Source: Mesorhizobium sp. YM1C-6-2 (GTDB taxonomy: Bacteria; Pseudomonadota; Alphaproteobacteria; Rhizobiales; Rhizobiaceae). From it: 64,000 nucleotides of DNA. The notes beneath the pieces were generated by a model. The model was not told the origin of the DNA, did not search any database, and was given only the letters and a program-made list of their open reading frames with translations. Positions 54,491 through 63,298 of this stretch are shown here, piece after piece; within the stretch, counting starts at the first letter, position 1; every line of letters starts with the position of its first letter. The DNA lies in assembly GCF_003666685.1 (NCBI RefSeq), contig NZ_RCIZ01000004.1, positions 397,262 through 461,261 on the forward strand. The letters are read 5' to 3'. Both the position numbers and the translations under genes were made by a program.

Positions 54491-55575
54491 TAACCGTCCT
54501 CCTTGTACAGCAGGAAAGTTACCCCGAAAAACATTGCCACCACAACCGGTATCCAGGCCACGATGAAAGACGGCACGAATCCCGCATTTCCAAAAGCTTT
54601 AACTAGTACGGAAACGACATAAAGCAGAAAGCCGGCGAGCACGCCACCCAAAATCATCGTCGCGGACTGCCCCATGCGCTGAAAACGCATCGAAACCGTC
54701 GCCGCGATCAGCGTCATGGCGACCAGCAGGAAAGGCAGCGCCATCAGCGTATGAAACTGGGTGGCGAAAGTGCTGGCCCTGAGCCCGAACGAGCGGGCCA
54801 CCTCGATCTTCTCGGGCAGCTCGTAGAAGGGGATGGTTTCGGGCCGCGCCAGCCTCTCCTGCACGAATTCCGGCCTGAGATTCGTGGGAACCCGGTCGGT
54901 TTCCAGCCTGGGCAGCTGGTTTCCGTCGCGAATCCGCCTGACGTCGTGCAGTTCCCAGTAGCCGTCGCGCAGATAGGCGCGCGCCGCGTCGCGCCTTTCG
55001 ATGATGTCGCCTTCCTTGTCGAGCGAGAAGAAGGTGACGTCGGCAAGCTCCATGCCCTGGTTGAGCACCGCCCGCGCGCCGATGATGGTGTCGCTGTCCG
55101 CCGTCTTCTGCCGCAGCCACGGCGCCGAGAAGGCGTTGACGGCGTTCGACTTGCCCGAGCGGAACTGGGTCTCCATCATTTCCGAGCGCGAGATCGCGTG
55201 CGCGGCGAGCGGGTTGAGGACGCCGACCGTCAGCAGCCCGAAGATGAGCGCGCCCAGGCAGCAGGGGAAGAGGAACTGCCAGGCGGAGATGCCGGCCGAG
55301 CGCGCGATCACCAGCTCGTATTTGCGGTTGAGCGAGACCAGCGTCGCGATCGCCGCGATCAGCCCGATGAATGGCACTGCCTGTTGCATGATCATCGGCA
55401 CGCGCAGCGCCGAAACGGAGAGCGCGAGTCCGATGCTGAAGCCCGGCAGCCCCATCGTGCGGCTGGAGAACTCGGTGAAGTCGATCAGCGTGACCAGCGC
55501 GTAGACGCCGATGAAGTACCACGTCGTGATGGCGGCGTAGCGGAAGAAGAAATAGCGTCCGAGCGTCCAGCCCAT
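54490..55575 (-). CDS. lptG: LPS export permease LptG
   Basis: A 361-residue permease of the LptF/LptG family. Six membrane helices in two groups flank a periplasmic jellyroll (about residues 130-270). MGWTLGRYFFFRYA is the usual LptG start. With LptF and the ATPase LptB (encoded elsewhere) it lifts LPS from the inner membrane to the LptC-A-D bridge. The start overlaps the lptF stop (ATGA) and the stop overlaps the lptD start, so all three genes are coupled. Confidence 0.95.
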   Translation of the reverse strand: MGWTLGRYFFFRYAAITTWYFIGVYALVTLIDFTEFSSRTMGLPGFSIGLALSVSALRVPMIMQQAVPFIGLIAAIATLVSLNRKYELVIARSAGISAWQFLFPCCLGALIFGLLTVGVLNPLAAHAISRSEMMETQFRSGKSNAVNAFSAPWLRQKTADSDTIIGARAVLNQGMELADVTFFSLDKEGDIIERRDAARAYLRDGYWELHDVRRIRDGNQLPRLETDRVPTNLRPEFVQERLARPETIPFYELPEKIEVARSFGLRASTFATQFHTLMALPFLLVAMTLIAATVSMRFQRMGQSATMILGGVLAGFLLYVVSVLVKAFGNAGFVPSFIVAWIPVVVAMFFGVTFLLYKEDG

Positions 55576-56768
55576 CAGGTGGCCCCCTCGGATGCGTCGC
55601 GGCGCCAGAACCGCATGAACATCATGCGGTCGCCGATGAGGCGCAGGCCCGAAATCAGCCGGTCGGCCAGCGTCACCGGCAGCTCCATCGTCCGGTTGGT
55701 GGCGATGAACCAGATCGAGACCGCCGAGAAGCCGAGCGGGATCAGGTAGACGACCGGCCACAGATTTGCCGACGACTGCACCTGGTTGGCCGCGAAATAG
55801 CCCGCCCAGCGGGCGACGAGCGCGATCGTGACAGCCGTCACCAGCGGGTTGATGCGGCCTTCACGATGCGAGCGCGCATTGCCGATGACCGCAAGCGAAA
55901 TCAGCGCGAAAACAATCGGATAGACCCATTCGGTGAATCGTCGGTGCAACTCGGCGCGGAACGACTGCGGGCTCTTCTTGAATTCCGGGTCATGGGGGTC
56001 CGGGTTGAAGAGATAGGGAAGCGTGCGGTCCTTCGGATAGAGCTTCGGCGTGCCGTTCGAGGCGGTGAACACCGACAGGTCGAAGGCGTAGGACAGGAAG
56101 CGGATGACCGAAATGTCGTTGCCGGGCAGTTTTCGGTGGATTTCGCCGTCCTGCATGACGAGCACGTTCTCGTCGCCCTTTTCCACCACCGTCCCGTATT
56201 TGGCGTAATAGACGAGGTCGGTGCCTTCGGTGCGCGAATCGGCGACGAAGATGCCGCCCAGCCGCCCGTCGGCCAGCCGCTCGCCGATCTGGATGAACAG
56301 CCCGTCCTCGATTTTGCGGAACGTGCCTTCCTGGATGACAAGCGACAGGAGGTCGGCGCGGGCGGCGGCCACCAGTTCGCGCCCGCGCTGGCGCGCATAG
56401 GGGTCGACGCCGTTGTCGATGGCGAAGGACACGATGCTGGCGATCACGGCGAGCAGCATCACCGGGCGGATGATCGTCATCTTGGAGCCGCCGGCGGCGC
56501 TGATCACCACCAGCTCCGAATCGTTGTTCATCACCGTCAGCGTCTGCGCGATCGCGATGACCGCCGCGAAGGGCATGACGATCGGCAGCACCGACGGCAG
56601 GATGAGCGCCGCGATCTCGAAGAAGGAGAGGGCGGACTGGCCGCTGTCGGTGACGAGGTTGATGCGGGTGAGGATCTGGGTCGTCCACACGATCGCCAGC
56701 GTCCAGGCCAGGGCTGCGCAGAAGAGCATCAGGGCGCGCCGGAAAATGTAGCGTTCGATGACCTTCAT
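55575..56768 (-). CDS. lptF: LPS export permease LptF
   Basis: A 397-residue LptF. MKVIERYIFRRALMLFCAAL opens helix 1, and RINLVTDSGQSALSFFEIAALILPSVLPIVMP is the conserved helix 1-2 loop. A periplasmic jellyroll spans about residues 105-290, then three more helices. It heads the lptF-lptG-lptD-surA-rsmA operon. The ATG at 56768 matches family N-termini; an in-frame upstream codon at 56828 would add twenty unconserved residues. Confidence 0.95.
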   Translation of the reverse strand: MKVIERYIFRRALMLFCAALAWTLAIVWTTQILTRINLVTDSGQSALSFFEIAALILPSVLPIVMPFAAVIAIAQTLTVMNNDSELVVISAAGGSKMTIIRPVMLLAVIASIVSFAIDNGVDPYARQRGRELVAAARADLLSLVIQEGTFRKIEDGLFIQIGERLADGRLGGIFVADSRTEGTDLVYYAKYGTVVEKGDENVLVMQDGEIHRKLPGNDISVIRFLSYAFDLSVFTASNGTPKLYPKDRTLPYLFNPDPHDPEFKKSPQSFRAELHRRFTEWVYPIVFALISLAVIGNARSHREGRINPLVTAVTIALVARWAGYFAANQVQSSANLWPVVYLIPLGFSAVSIWFIATNRTMELPVTLADRLISGLRLIGDRMMFMRFWRRDASEGAT

Positions 56769-57418
56769 GGGGTGCGGGACGTCCTTGCGGCAGGAGTGAG
56801 GCGAATCGTAACTGGCCGCCTCCTCCATGGCGGGGATATGGCGCTCAAACTATCCGCCCGCCGCTGCCAGCACAACCGGTGCCCGTATCGTGGCCGGCAA
56901 CATGGCCGGTATCGTGGCACGCATTGCGCTGGTGTCGCTGCTTGCCTGGACAGTGATCCAGATTGGCTAACGAAGGGCCAAGAAAGGCGGTTAATGAATG
57001 GTTGTCCGGGCTCCTGCGCAGCAAGTTCCCGGTTCGGAGCACGATGCCCCGGCGTCAGTTTTCCGGTCCTTCGGCGCAGCCCGTCCATCTCGCCGACGTC
57101 GTCAGGCGTCACTCTGTCACGCTGGATTTTCCCTCCCTTCAAATCCTCCGTAAATTTCTTTCGGTTGGCTGATTTTTTAAGTATTTTTGCTTAGTATTGA
57201 GGTCGTGTTGGAGGTTTCGACAGTTCTTGAAAGCTTTAATCAAAAAACCGTGGTTCGTCGCAGTATTTTCGAGGTTTCTAAATTTAGTGAACCCTAATCA
57301 ATTCAGCGGTCTGCTTTCGGCCCGCCCCGAGTTGGACCCCCATTCAGCTTTCGGTGGATACGATAGAGTGTCGCGAATTCCCGGGCGGGCAGGCTTTTGC
57401 ACTCTCGCCCGAAAAGCG
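56769..57418. other. 650-bp region with AT-rich island, divergent promoters
   Basis: No gene is recognised. It must hold the lptF promoter (minus strand) and probably that of the secreted-protein genes starting at 57419. Around 57145-57300 it becomes strikingly AT-rich, unlike the surrounding DNA. A 47-codon frame at 56827-56970 on the plus strand ends in a hydrophobic stretch (IALVSLLAWTVIQIG) but has no supporting evidence. A short near-direct repeat (GTATCGTGGC) occurs at 56884 and 56911. Confidence 0.5.
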
Positions 57419-57835
57419 ATGACGAGAACGACCGCCGCAATCGCGCTCGTCGGTGCGGCGGGACTGGCGGTAGCGCCGACTTCCACTTTCGCCGCAGGCA
57501 ATGCTTGCGACGGCGTAAAGGTCGAGGTGACCGAGGCGCGCAAGCAGGAATACGCCCCGCTCGTTGCCTCGGCGATGGAACACAGGATCAAGCCTGCCCA
57601 GGTGAAGCTCGAGACCATCATGGAGAGTGGCGACTGGAGCGCTGCCTACGTTTCCACGCCGGCGAGCGATGACGGCGTCATGTTCTTCCAGGCGGCCAAT
57701 GGGAAGAAGCGGTTTCGCGACGTCTGGGGCGGCTGGGCGGACCCATCCGAAAAGCCTGAACTCGTGGCCTGGGCCAGGAAGCTCGGAGCGCCGGCCGACC
57801 TGGCCCGGTGTTTCGCCGAGACAGTGACGGAATGA
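57419..57835 (+). CDS. Exported hypothetical protein
   Basis: A 138-residue protein. The signal peptide MTRTTAAIALVGAAGLAVAPTSTFAAG is cleaved near residue 26. The mature part has two cysteines (ACDGVKV and ARCFAET) that could pair, and a Trp-rich middle (DVWGGWADP). I recognise no family. It is the first of three secreted proteins in a row on this strand; the second begins 82 bp after it. The frame is open upstream to 57197, but only the ATG at 57419 gives a leader. Confidence 0.65.
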   Translation: MTRTTAAIALVGAAGLAVAPTSTFAAGNACDGVKVEVTEARKQEYAPLVASAMEHRIKPAQVKLETIMESGDWSAAYVSTPASDDGVMFFQAANGKKRFRDVWGGWADPSEKPELVAWARKLGAPADLARCFAETVTE

Positions 57836-57917
57836 TTGCAGACTGCGCTTCAAGGTGAAGCTTTCATCTCGCCGCCCGGAGCGCCGGCGGATGGATTTTC
57901 GGAGAGAGGGAACGACC

Positions 57918-58367
57918 GTGCGTGAAGCTTTTGTGGTCCTGGTTTCGGCCATTTCGATTGTCCTGGGCGCCGCCGGCGCGGTTGGTGCGCAAAGCGCCTC
58001 CGACGTGAACGGCAACCTCGACACCCTGTTCGGCGATCACGCCCCCTATGCGGCGTTTTTCGACAAGCTGAAGAAGGCTGTCGGCGCGGGCGACAAGGAA
58101 ACGGTTGCATCGATGGTCGACTATCCGTTTCAGGCGCGCATCAACGACAAGGCAGTGAAGATCCGGGACCGGAAGCATTTTGTCGCCGACTACGACCAGA
58201 TCGTCACAGGCAAGGTCAAGGCTGCGCTCGCCAGGCAGACCTATGCGACGCTGTTCGCGAACTGGCAGGGTGTGATGATCGGCGACGGCGAAGTCTGGTT
58301 CAACGGCGTCTGCGGGGACGATGCCTGCAAGCAGCAGACGGTCAGGATCACCGCCATCAACGACTAA
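57918..58367 (+). CDS. Exported protein with NTF2-like fold (predicted)
   Basis: A 149-residue protein from a GTG at 57918, giving the leader MREAFVVLVSAISIVLGAAG. The mature part FFDKLKKAVGAGDKETVASM, then DYPFQARI, FVADYDQIVTGKVKAAL and NWQGVMIGDGEVWFNGVC follows the helix-helix-strand order of SnoaL/NTF2-like periplasmic proteins, a broad fold used for ligand binding. Two cysteines near the end (GVCGDDACKQQ) may pair. In-frame ATGs at 57855 and 57891 would put a basic segment before the leader. Confidence 0.65.
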   Translation: MREAFVVLVSAISIVLGAAGAVGAQSASDVNGNLDTLFGDHAPYAAFFDKLKKAVGAGDKETVASMVDYPFQARINDKAVKIRDRKHFVADYDQIVTGKVKAALARQTYATLFANWQGVMIGDGEVWFNGVCGDDACKQQTVRITAIND

Positions 58368-58384
58368 GCCTCAAGGAGACGACG

Positions 58385-58993
58385 ATGTTGAGATATTTTG
58401 CTGCGGCCGCGTTTGGGATCGCGGTATGGGCCACTGCGTCCAGCGCCAATGCCGAGGCCACGGTCGAATGCAGGTCGCACAACTATCAGTATGACGAGTG
58501 TTATGCCGGCCCGCTCAGGAAGCCTCAGCTCATTCACCAGATATCGGGCAGCGCCTGCATCCTGAACCGGACATGGGGATACAACCCGAAGAGCCGTTAC
58601 ATCTGGGTTGCGCAAGGATGCGCCGGCGTTTTCGCCGATGTCGGCGGCTATCATCATGGCCGTGGCGACAGCTACGATCCCGGCGCAAGGCAGTATGATC
58701 ACCGCGGTCACGATGTCGGCGCCGTGGCCGCCGGCGCTGTGCTGGGCGCCCTGGTGGAGGGGATGGCACAGGACAATCATCGGAAGCATTCCCACGCCAC
58801 CAGCAACTACCGCTACGACAGCGGATACAGCGGTTGCCACGGAGTCGGTTGCATGGTGGACAATCCCGACGATGACGGGGACATCGACACGAGGCCGCAG
58901 TTCGACAGGGATGGCAATCCCAACTTCGATACCGAGGGGAATTACCAGGGCTGTCACGGCGCTGGCTGCCTGGTAGACGACCCCGACAACTGA
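58385..58993 (+). CDS. DUF3011 domain exported protein with duplicated GCHGxGC motif
   Basis: A 202-residue secreted protein. The leader ends near residue 23 (SSANAEA). Residues 25-85 match DUF3011: [50 protein letters not shown], with several cysteines. A His-rich linker ([16 protein letters not shown]) follows. The end carries two copies of a 13-residue block, [13 protein letters not shown] and [13 protein letters not shown], separated by acidic residues that look like a metal- or calcium-binding segment ([10 protein letters not shown]). It lies 17 bp after the NTF2-like gene, so they are probably co-transcribed. Confidence 0.72.
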   Translation: MLRYFAAAAFGIAVWATASSANAEATVECRSHNYQYDECYAGPLRKPQLIHQISGSACILNRTWGYNPKSRYIWVAQGCAGVFADVGGYHHGRGDSYDPGARQYDHRGHDVGAVAAGAVLGALVEGMAQDNHRKHSHATSNYRYDSGYSGCHGVGCMVDNPDDDGDIDTRPQFDRDGNPNFDTEGNYQGCHGAGCLVDDPDN

Positions 58994-59196
58994 CACAATG
59001 CAACGGGGGCGTGCGTTTGCCCGCACGTCCCCGGCATGGCTGCAGTGGCCGCTCTCGCCTGTCGCAGGCTGTACGCCGACGGGGCGAGCAGACGCCTTGT
59101 GACGGTTCGCAGACTTGCCAAACGCCGCAAAACCGCCAAATGTCCGGCACGACAAGCATCTATAGAAACCGTCCGCCGAACCCCCGCAGGAAAATC

Positions 59197-60705
59197 ATGA
59201 CGACCAGACCCTCCATCACCTTTGCCAGGCACGCGGCCCCCAAAAAGGGCAGTGCCGTCCTCCTGTCGGCTGAGGATGGCGGTTTCGGCAAGGCGGCGAA
59301 GGCGTATGGTCCCGCGGACACGCTGAAGCGCGCCTTCGCGGTCGCCGACTTCTCCGGCAAGTCGGGCTCTTCGGTCGAGGTGGTTGCGCCGCAAGGCTCG
59401 CCGCTCGACCGGCTGGTCGTGCTCGGCGTCGGCAAGGCCGCGAACCTCAAGGAGTTCGACTGGCTGAAGCTCGGCGGGCAGATCGCCGCGCAATTCCGCA
59501 AATCCGCAGAGGTCGCCGTCGTGCTCGACCTGCCGGAAGCGAAAGCCGCCGCAAAGGTCGGCGGCGCGGAAGCGGCGGCCGTGGCCGCCGGCATCCTGCT
59601 GAGGAGCTACAGCTTCGACAAGTACAAGACCAGGAAGGACGACGCCGACGGCAAGGCGGCCGACAAGAAGCCGTCGAAATTCGTCATCCATTGCGCCGAT
59701 CCCGCCGCTGCCAAAAAAGCCTTCGCCGCCGCCGAAGCCGTTGCGGACGGCGTGATGCTGGCGCGCGACCTCGTCAACGAGCCGGCCAACAAGCTCGGCC
59801 CGCTGGAATTCGCCGCCGAGGCGAAGGCGCTGGAGAAGCTCGGCGTCAATGTCGAGATCCTGACCGAGAGGGAGATGACCAAGCTCGGCATGGGCGCGCT
59901 GCTCGGCGTCGCCCAGGGCAGCCCGCGCGGTGCCCGCCTCGTCGTCATGCAGTGGAACGGCGGCAAGGCCAAGGACAAGCCGGTCGCCTTCGTCGGCAAG
60001 GGCGTCACCTTCGACACCGGCGGCAATTCGATGAAGCCCGCCGGCAGCATGGAGGACATGAAGGGCGACATGGGTGGCGCTGCCGCCGTCACCGGCCTGA
60101 TGCACGCACTGGCCACGCGCAAGGCCAAGGCCAACGTCGTCGGCATCATCGGCCTCGTCGAGAACGCGGTGGACGGCAATTCCCAGCGTCCGGGCGACAT
60201 CGTCACCTCGATGTCGGGTCAGACCATAGAGGTGCTGAACACCGACGCCGAGGGCCGCCTCGTGCTCGCCGACGCGCTCTGGTACTGCGCCCAGCGTTTC
60301 GAGCCGAAATTCATGGTCAACCTGGCGACGCTCACCGGCGCCATCATGGTGGCGCTCGGCCAGTTCCACGCCGGCCTCTTCTCCAACGACGACGAGCTCT
60401 CCGCCCGCCTGACGGAAGCGGGGCTGGCGACGCAGGAACGGCTCTGGCGCATGCCGATGGGGCCGGACTACGACAAGCTGATCGATTCCAAGAATGCCGA
60501 CATGAAGAACATCGGCGGCCGTTTCGGCGGCTCGATCAGCGCCGCCCAGTTCTTGCAGCGCTTCGTCAAGGACACGCCCTGGGCGCATCTCGACATCGCC
60601 GGCGTGGCGCTCTCCTCGCCGCCCAGCGAGATCAACCAGTCCTGGGGCTCCGGCTTCGGCGTACGCCTGCTCGACCGCCTGGTGCGCGACCACTACGAGG
60701 GGTGA
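59197..60705 (+). CDS. pepA: Leucyl aminopeptidase (M17)
   Basis: A 502-residue M17 aminopeptidase. The N-terminal macro-like domain (residues 1-150) precedes the catalytic domain with the metal-binding [10 protein letters not shown] near residues 347-356 and [15 protein letters not shown] with catalytic Lys near residue 268. It releases N-terminal residues with two divalent metals as a hexamer; in some bacteria PepA also binds DNA. The ATG at 59197 follows GCAGGAAAATC. Its neighbours lptF and lptG on the opposite strand are the usual rhizobial arrangement, here with extra secreted genes between. Confidence 0.95.
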   Translation: MTTRPSITFARHAAPKKGSAVLLSAEDGGFGKAAKAYGPADTLKRAFAVADFSGKSGSSVEVVAPQGSPLDRLVVLGVGKAANLKEFDWLKLGGQIAAQFRKSAEVAVVLDLPEAKAAAKVGGAEAAAVAAGILLRSYSFDKYKTRKDDADGKAADKKPSKFVIHCADPAAAKKAFAAAEAVADGVMLARDLVNEPANKLGPLEFAAEAKALEKLGVNVEILTEREMTKLGMGALLGVAQGSPRGARLVVMQWNGGKAKDKPVAFVGKGVTFDTGGNSMKPAGSMEDMKGDMGGAAAVTGLMHALATRKAKANVVGIIGLVENAVDGNSQRPGDIVTSMSGQTIEVLNTDAEGRLVLADALWYCAQRFEPKFMVNLATLTGAIMVALGQFHAGLFSNDDELSARLTEAGLATQERLWRMPMGPDYDKLIDSKNADMKNIGGRFGGSISAAQFLQRFVKDTPWAHLDIAGVALSSPPSEINQSWGSGFGVRLLDRLVRDHYEG

Positions 60706-60713
60706 GGGACTTA

Positions 60714-60783
60714 CCTCTCCCCTTGCGGGAGAGGTCGGATTGCCCCGAGCGCGAAGCGCGAGGTTGGCAATCCGGGTGAGGGA
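60714..60783. repeat. Rhizobial mosaic palindromic repeat after pepA
   Basis: CCTCTCCC/GGGAGAGG (60714-60734) and GGATTGCC/GGCAATCC (60737-60773), with an inner GAGCGCGAAGCGC hairpin, form two nested stem-loops. This layout matches a repeat common in rhizobial genomes. It starts 9 bases after the pepA stop and may serve as its 3' end. Confidence 0.75.
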
Positions 60784-60841
60784 TGATCGAAGCAGCGTGC
60801 GCGGCCTCTCCGTGCGTAATTTTCCCCGTATGGCGAGACCC

Positions 60842-61177
60842 CTAGAAATCCGGCAGCTTGAACGGAGGGAAGCGCAGCGAGCCCGCCGCGCATTCGTGCC
60901 AGTCCATGCTGGCATTGTCCTCGCCTTCCTTGCCCAGGCACCAGCCGCGTTCGTTGATCGCCGCGCCGTAGACGGAGCGCGACAGGCAGGCCGCCGCCAC
61001 CTTCACGTCGCCGCCCGGCACGCCTCGGCAGATTGAATCCGCCTGTTTCCAGGCCTCGATCAGTTCGGGCACGGCCTCGCTCGCCTCCGGGAATTGTTTC
61101 GCCGGCTGCGCCGCTGCCGCGCCGGCAAGCACGGCGCAGGCAAGCGCCAGGGCACGGCGAAGGACCGACGGTTTCAC
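60842..61177 (-). CDS. Exported Cys-rich hypothetical protein
   Basis: A 111-residue protein from a GTG at 61177. The leader MKPSVLRRALALACAVLAGAAAAQ is cleaved near residue 24. The mature part holds four cysteines in the order DSICRGV, AAACLSR, RGWCLGK and WHECAAGS, a pattern seen in a small rhizobial family of unknown function. The start overlaps the previous stop as GTGA, and AGGTGAGGAAAG lies upstream; the two genes form one unit. Confidence 0.65.
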   Translation of the reverse strand: MKPSVLRRALALACAVLAGAAAAQPAKQFPEASEAVPELIEAWKQADSICRGVPGGDVKVAAACLSRSVYGAAINERGWCLGKEGEDNASMDWHECAAGSLRFPPFKLPDF

Positions 61178-61401
61178 TGCGCTTTCCTCACCTTGAACGA
61201 CCAGACGGCGAGGCTGAGCAGGTAGAGCGCCACGCCGCCGAGCGGCATCACGTAGATCGCCGCCACCAGCTGGCAGCCGCCGTCCTGGCAACTGCCGAGA
61301 AAGCCGAGTTCCGCAAGGACGAGGCCGACGGCCAGCGCCAGCGAAAGGCAGACGATGAGGATGACCGCGACCAGCAGGACGCGCAGGAGGGATAGGAGCA
61401 A
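61174..61401 (-). CDS. Small two-helix membrane protein
   Basis: A 75-residue protein with two membrane helices (LLRVLLVAVILIVCLSLALAVGLVL and YVMPLGGVALYLLSLAVWSF) and a short periplasmic or cytosolic loop that holds two cysteines (GSCQDGGCQ). Function unknown. It is the first gene of the pair with the exported protein at 60842-61177, coupled by a 4-base overlap. Confidence 0.65.
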   Translation of the reverse strand: MLLSLLRVLLVAVILIVCLSLALAVGLVLAELGFLGSCQDGGCQLVAAIYVMPLGGVALYLLSLAVWSFKVRKAQ

Positions 61402-61508
61402 GAGCTGCCTCCTCGCTTGGTCCGCCCGGCCCGCCCGACAGACTGACGTGGCAGACTAGTGCGGAAGGTGGCCACAACGTGTCGTTGCAGCCATTATTTT
61501 CCGCATCC

Positions 61509-62276
61509 TCAGATCCCGCTGCCGGCCTGCTCGGCGGGCGCCTGCGTCAGCGTCGCGATGAAGCGCTTGGTCCGCTCGCGCTGCGGCATCGAGAACAGGT
61601 CGCTGCCCTTCTCGACCACCACGCCGGCCTCGAGGAAGATCGCCTCGTCGGCGATGGTGGACGCGAGCCTGAGGTCATGCGTGGCGATCACCATCGTGGT
61701 GCCCTCGCGGGCAAGCTGCGCAAGCACCTCGACCACCTCGCCCGACAGCTCCGGGTCGAGCGCCGAGGTCGGCTCGTCGCACAGAAGCACGCGCGGCGAG
61801 GGGGCGAGCGCCCGGGCGATCGCCACGCGCTGCTGCTGGCCGCCAGACAGCGTCGCCGGCCAGGCGTCGGCCTTGTGCGCCAGCCCGACCTTTTCCAGAA
61901 GCTCCATCGCCCGCTGCCGCGCCCGCTCCCTCGGCCATTTCAGCACGGTCAACAGCCCTTCCGCCACATTGTCGATCGCGGTGCGGTGCGGAAAGAGCTG
62001 GAAATTCTGGAACACCATGCCGGTCTGGCGCCTGAGCTTCTGGATCGACGCCCAGCCGATTTTCGCGCCCGGCTGGAAGTCGATCGCCTCCGTGCCGATC
62101 TGGACGCGTCCCGAGGTCGGTATCTCCAGGAGGTTGATGCAGCGCAGAAGCGTCGACTTGCCGCCGCCCGAGGGCCCGACAAGCGCGGTGACCGTGCCCT
62201 CGGCGAAGACGACGCTGACGTCCTTCAGGACGACATTGTCGCCGAACTGCTTGACGATATGCTGGAGCTCGATCAT
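61509..62276 (-). CDS. Amino-acid ABC transporter ATP-binding protein
   Basis: A 255-residue ABC ATPase of the polar-amino-acid uptake group (GlnQ/HisP type). Walker A GPSGGGKST near residues 34-42, Q-loop in MVFQNFQLFPHRT, signature LSGGQQQR, Walker B VLLCDEPTSALD and the switch ATHD are all there. It powers import through the permease encoded immediately upstream, whose stop overlaps this start by four bases (ATGA). The binding protein at the right edge is the third component. Confidence 0.96.
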   Translation of the reverse strand: MIELQHIVKQFGDNVVLKDVSVVFAEGTVTALVGPSGGGKSTLLRCINLLEIPTSGRVQIGTEAIDFQPGAKIGWASIQKLRRQTGMVFQNFQLFPHRTAIDNVAEGLLTVLKWPRERARQRAMELLEKVGLAHKADAWPATLSGGQQQRVAIARALAPSPRVLLCDEPTSALDPELSGEVVEVLAQLAREGTTMVIATHDLRLASTIADEAIFLEAGVVVEKGSDLFSMPQRERTKRFIATLTQAPAEQAGSGI

Positions 62277-62953
62277 GCGCGCGCCTCCATGAAGCCGCCA
62301 TAGCGGTTGAGCCGCGCCTCCAGCCGCGTCTGCAGCGCCGACAGCACCGAGCTGATGGCGAGGTAGATCAGCGCCGCCTGGACATAGAGGATCAGCGGCT
62401 CGTAGGTCGTCGCCACGATGCGCTGCGCCGCCTGGAACAGCTCCGGCACGGTGATCGCCGCCGCCAGCGAGGTGTCCTTGATCAGCGAGATGAAGGTGTT
62501 GGAGAGCGGTGGCACCGCGACTCTGGCCGCCTGCGGCAGGATGGTGCGGCGCATCGTCTGCCCCCAGCTCATGCCGATCGAGAACGACGCCTCCCACTGG
62601 CCCTTGGCGACCGAGGTGATCGCCGCGCGAATGATCTCCGACGTATAGGCGCCGATGTTCAGCGTGAAGCCGATGACGCCGGCGGTGAAGGCGTCGAGCA
62701 GGATGCCGACCGAGGGCAGCCCGTAGAAGATCAGGAAGAGCTGCACCAAAAGCGGCGTGCCGCGGATGATCCAGACATAGAAGCGCACCGCGCCTGCCAG
62801 CGGCCACGGTCCGAACAGCCGCACCAGCGCCGAGACAAGGCCGAGCGAGAGGCCGAGCACGAAGGAGATCAGCGTCAGCGGAATGGTGAAGACGAGCCCG
62901 GCCCACAGCAGCGGCCAGAGCGAATCGAGCATCAGTTGCAGCCAGTGCGGCAC
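62273..62953 (-). CDS. Amino-acid ABC transporter permease
   Basis: A 226-residue HisMQ-type permease. Five membrane helices are seen, and the EAA loop EASFSIGMSWGQTMRRTILPQA near residues 121-142 contacts the ATPase. YVWIIRGTPLLVQLFLIFYGLP is the family signature. It forms a homodimer or heterodimer in the inner membrane. Only one permease gene is visible in this cluster, so a homodimer is likely. The binding-protein gene upstream is separated by the palindromic element at 63111-63254. Confidence 0.95.
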   Translation of the reverse strand: MPHWLQLMLDSLWPLLWAGLVFTIPLTLISFVLGLSLGLVSALVRLFGPWPLAGAVRFYVWIIRGTPLLVQLFLIFYGLPSVGILLDAFTAGVIGFTLNIGAYTSEIIRAAITSVAKGQWEASFSIGMSWGQTMRRTILPQAARVAVPPLSNTFISLIKDTSLAAAITVPELFQAAQRIVATTYEPLILYVQAALIYLAISSVLSALQTRLEARLNRYGGFMEARA

Positions 62954-63298
62954 GGGCGAAACCTCCGGTCAGCGGGCGCGATGCCCGCCTCCCGATGGCA
63001 GGGCGATCGCATGGGGATCATGATGCCGGGATAGTTCTGCGCCGTCATCCCCCGGAGGACGGCGGCTCGCCTGCGTGCGGCGGGAGGGAGTCGAACGCGA
63101 TGTGGTGAGCCGACCCCACTCCGTCTCGCCCTACGGGCGAGCCGCCTCTTCCCCACTTTCGTGGGGTAGAGGAAGGGTGCCGCTCGCGCCGGCTTTCCTC
63201 TCCCCCGTCGATCGGGGGAGAAGTGGTTTGCGAGGCAAACCGGAGTGGGGGTCGACCACTCCGCCCGCGGAAGTCAGTGCCAGCCTGTCAGACCCGCC
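62954..63298. other. Intergenic region with mosaic palindromic repeat
   Basis: 345 bases between the substrate-binding protein stop (63299) and the permease start (62953). No gene is seen. Most of it is the 63111-63254 repeat. Its hairpins could stabilise the upstream mRNA, so that binding protein is made in excess of permease, a common arrangement for ABC importers (inference). Confidence 0.55.
63111..63254. repeat. Mosaic palindromic repeat with four nested hairpins
   Basis: Outer arms CGACCCCACTCCG (63111-63123) and CGGAGTGGGGGTCG (63241-63254) enclose at least four hairpins: CTCGCC/GGGCGAG near 63125-63142, CCCCAC/GTGGGG near 63151-63166, CTCCCCC/GGGGGAG near 63199-63220, and GGTTTGC/GCAAACC near 63225-63241. 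The structure matches long rhizobial intergenic mosaics. Confidence 0.75.

Noticed and set aside
54490..54492. GTG start of LptD overlapping the LptG stop looked like a frameshift
   Set aside because: The TAGTG junction with AAGGAGG upstream is a normal translational coupling and both proteins are complete.
56827..56970. 47-codon plus-strand frame with a hydrophobic C-terminus
   Set aside because: It has no ribosome-binding site of note and no recognisable family; chance frames of this size are common in GC-rich DNA.
58954..60915. Minus-strand frame of 653 codons over pepA
   Set aside because: It contradicts the clear M17 aminopeptidase on the plus strand and has shadow-like composition.
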